A DNA stretch of 29,212 nt from a virus, in the IMG/VR virus record IMGVR_UViG_3300034104_001855, positions 1-29,212 of that record; one strand, given 5' to 3'. Shown piece after piece: positions 28,614 to 29,212 of this stretch. The notes below the pieces were generated by a model. It had not been told where the DNA came from. It did no database searches and saw nothing but the letters and a program-made list of their open reading frames with translations. A program made the position numbers and the translations under genes. Within the stretch, counting starts at the first letter, position 1, and the number at the start of each line of letters is the position of its first letter.

Positions 28614-28698
28614 TTGTCTTTATTGTTTATTGTTTGCGTTTGTTTGAATCGCTAAGGATTCAAGCCAACCCTCGCAAGGGCAAGGATTGGGTGAATGC
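28614..28698 (-). repeat. 85-nt intergenic unit B (leader copy 4 plus hairpins)
   Basis: Same length and order as 28268-28352. On the - strand: GCATTCACCCAATCC, then CCCTTGCGAGGG (4-bp stem), then GAATC-CTTAGC-GATTC (perfect 5-bp stem; the unit-A partner keeps pairing through G-T), then ACGCAAACAATAAACAATAA and AGACAA before ATG 28613. By eye about 70% of bases match unit A. Confidence 0.6.
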
Positions 28699-28911
28699 TC
28701 AGGCGAAGTCGCCCCGGTAGGCCCGGCGTTCGTCGCCCCTCAGCTCCTGAGCAATGTCGTAAGCGTCCGCAAGGCGGATAATCATTCGCTTATCAGCGGC
28801 ACTCTTGCCGCGAATGTAAAATGAAGGACGGTAAGACCCTTGAGCGGTCAGCATGGCCTCAAAGGACGGGAAGGCAGTCACTCGCTTGGTGATGGTTTCG
28901 ATTGCGTTCAT
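28699..28911 (-). CDS. Hypothetical protein, first gene of the leftward unit (70 aa)
   Basis: Begins MNAIETITKRVTAFPSFEAM, then LTAQGSYRPSFYIRGKSAAD, KRMIIRLADAYDIAQELRGD and ERRAYRGDFA. Basic, mixed fold, not recognised. As the first gene after the 300-base control region it should be among the earliest expressed, a position where phages often put host-takeover or anti-defence proteins; that is inference from position only. Its leader GAAACAAACAAACAGAACGCC has the A/C-rich character without the ACGCAAAC head. Confidence 0.6.
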   Translation of the reverse strand: MNAIETITKRVTAFPSFEAMLTAQGSYRPSFYIRGKSAADKRMIIRLADAYDIAQELRGDERRAYRGDFA

Positions 28912-29212
28912 GGCGTTCTGTTTGTTTGTTTCGCTTCAGCTTCGTGCCTCAGCTTCCTCCACAATGCAGACTGTCCAGAGGCTGACGAGCAAAAAATCAC
29001 TTTCCTCAAAAATTCCTCTGGTTTGCAATAGTAAGGCCGCGCCCCCAAAACCACCCCTTCACCGTATACGGAAGAGAGAGAGACAGGGATAGCATTGTTC
29101 CACGTGGAACACTCAGCCACTTGCAAGGGCAAGCAATAGACAGGTGCAAGCCTCCGGCAGTCGTCCGGTGCAATAGCCTTGCGGCAATCCCTTCCCTCCC
29201 CATAAGCAACAA
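28912..29212 (-). promoter_or_regulatory. Non-coding early control region
   Basis: Three hundred bases without a supported gene, upstream of the leftward unit and running off the right edge. Contents: a parS-type 16-bp palindrome (29096-29111), a 10-bp palindrome CCGTATACGG (29062-29071), a GA-rich run (29071-29084), three copies of GCAATAG (29025, 29133, 29170), CTTGC-AAGG-GCAAG (29120-29133, a 5-bp inverted repeat) and two copies of TCAGCTTC (near 28935 and 28949). The early promoter should be here, but no clear -35/-10 pair could be fixed by eye. Confidence 0.5.
29096..29111. promoter_or_regulatory. parS-type ParB-binding palindrome
   Basis: TGTTCCACGTGGAACA is a perfect 16-bp inverted repeat and fits the bacterial chromosomal parS consensus (TGTTnCACGTGnAACA) at every defined position. 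It lies in non-coding DNA upstream of the leftward operon. No ParA- or ParB-like protein is encoded in this window, so any binder would come from the host or from elsewhere in the phage genome. Confidence 0.75.

Noticed and set aside
28912-29212. Several small open frames on both strands in the right-end region
   Set aside because: Unremarkable products, no start context, and they overlap the parS-type site and repeats; the region reads better as control DNA.
1-29212. tRNA genes, T7-type promoters and integrase attachment sites
   Set aside because: No cloverleaf with a TTCRA loop, no TAATACGACTCACTATA-like element and no integrase or tRNA-end repeat was found by reading; absence is not proven without a scan.

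Overview
The window is a segment of a tailed double-stranded DNA phage, or a prophage of one. It most resembles a short-tailed (podovirus-like) virus. Evidence: tail-fibre-like genes with a fibre-assembly chaperone, a tail-nozzle-like protein followed by three large helical proteins placed like DNA-ejection (internal virion) proteins, a holin and an endolysin, a compact DnaB/SSB/Cas4-like replication block, and almost no intergenic space. No terminase, portal, major capsid, polymerase, integrase, tRNA or CRISPR array was seen, so the window is only part of the genome. The host cannot be named. Most starts follow a stop codon directly or lie in A/T- or A/C-rich leaders without a clear Shine-Dalgarno, which suggests a host or phage that relies little on SD-led initiation.

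Layout. Positions 1-17947 are all on the + strand (virion and lysis genes): the end of an unidentified gene; two tandem paralogous small proteins; a modular tail fibre; a seven-repeat RCC1-like propeller protein; a sulfotransferase fused to a glycosyltransferase; a fibre-assembly chaperone; a second, short fibre protein with the same C-terminal domain as the first; two holin-type membrane proteins; a row of tiny very basic proteins interrupted by a GIY-YIG homing endonuclease; the nozzle-like protein; a Cys-containing small protein; and three long ejection-type proteins, one of them extremely Ala/Gln-rich and repetitive. Positions 17944-28911 are all on the - strand, read from the right end inward: a run of small early genes including a secreted endolysin, then two HTH proteins, an SSB-like protein, a Cas4/RecB-like nuclease, small coiled-coil and membrane proteins, a DnaB-like helicase, two HNH proteins, a SWIM-like zinc protein, and an HTH-metallophosphoesterase at the end. 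The two transcription units meet with overlapping stop codons in one TTAA.

Positions 28912-29212 are non-coding and probably hold the early control region. They contain a perfect 16-bp palindrome, TGTTCCACGTGGAACA, which fits the bacterial chromosomal parS (ParB-binding) consensus, although no ParA or ParB gene is present here.

The strongest leads are: (1) the parS-type site; (2) the GIY-YIG endonuclease, which has split off the end of a small phage gene and supplied a synonymously recoded replacement end, leaving the original end stranded downstream; (3) an ACGCAAAC-headed, A/C-rich leader repeated before four consecutive early genes, partly within two homologous 85-nt intergenic units; (4) the sulfotransferase-glycosyltransferase fusion next to the fibres; (5) the RCC1-type propeller protein. 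Everything is read by eye from sequence and translation; family names come from memory of motifs, with no database search.
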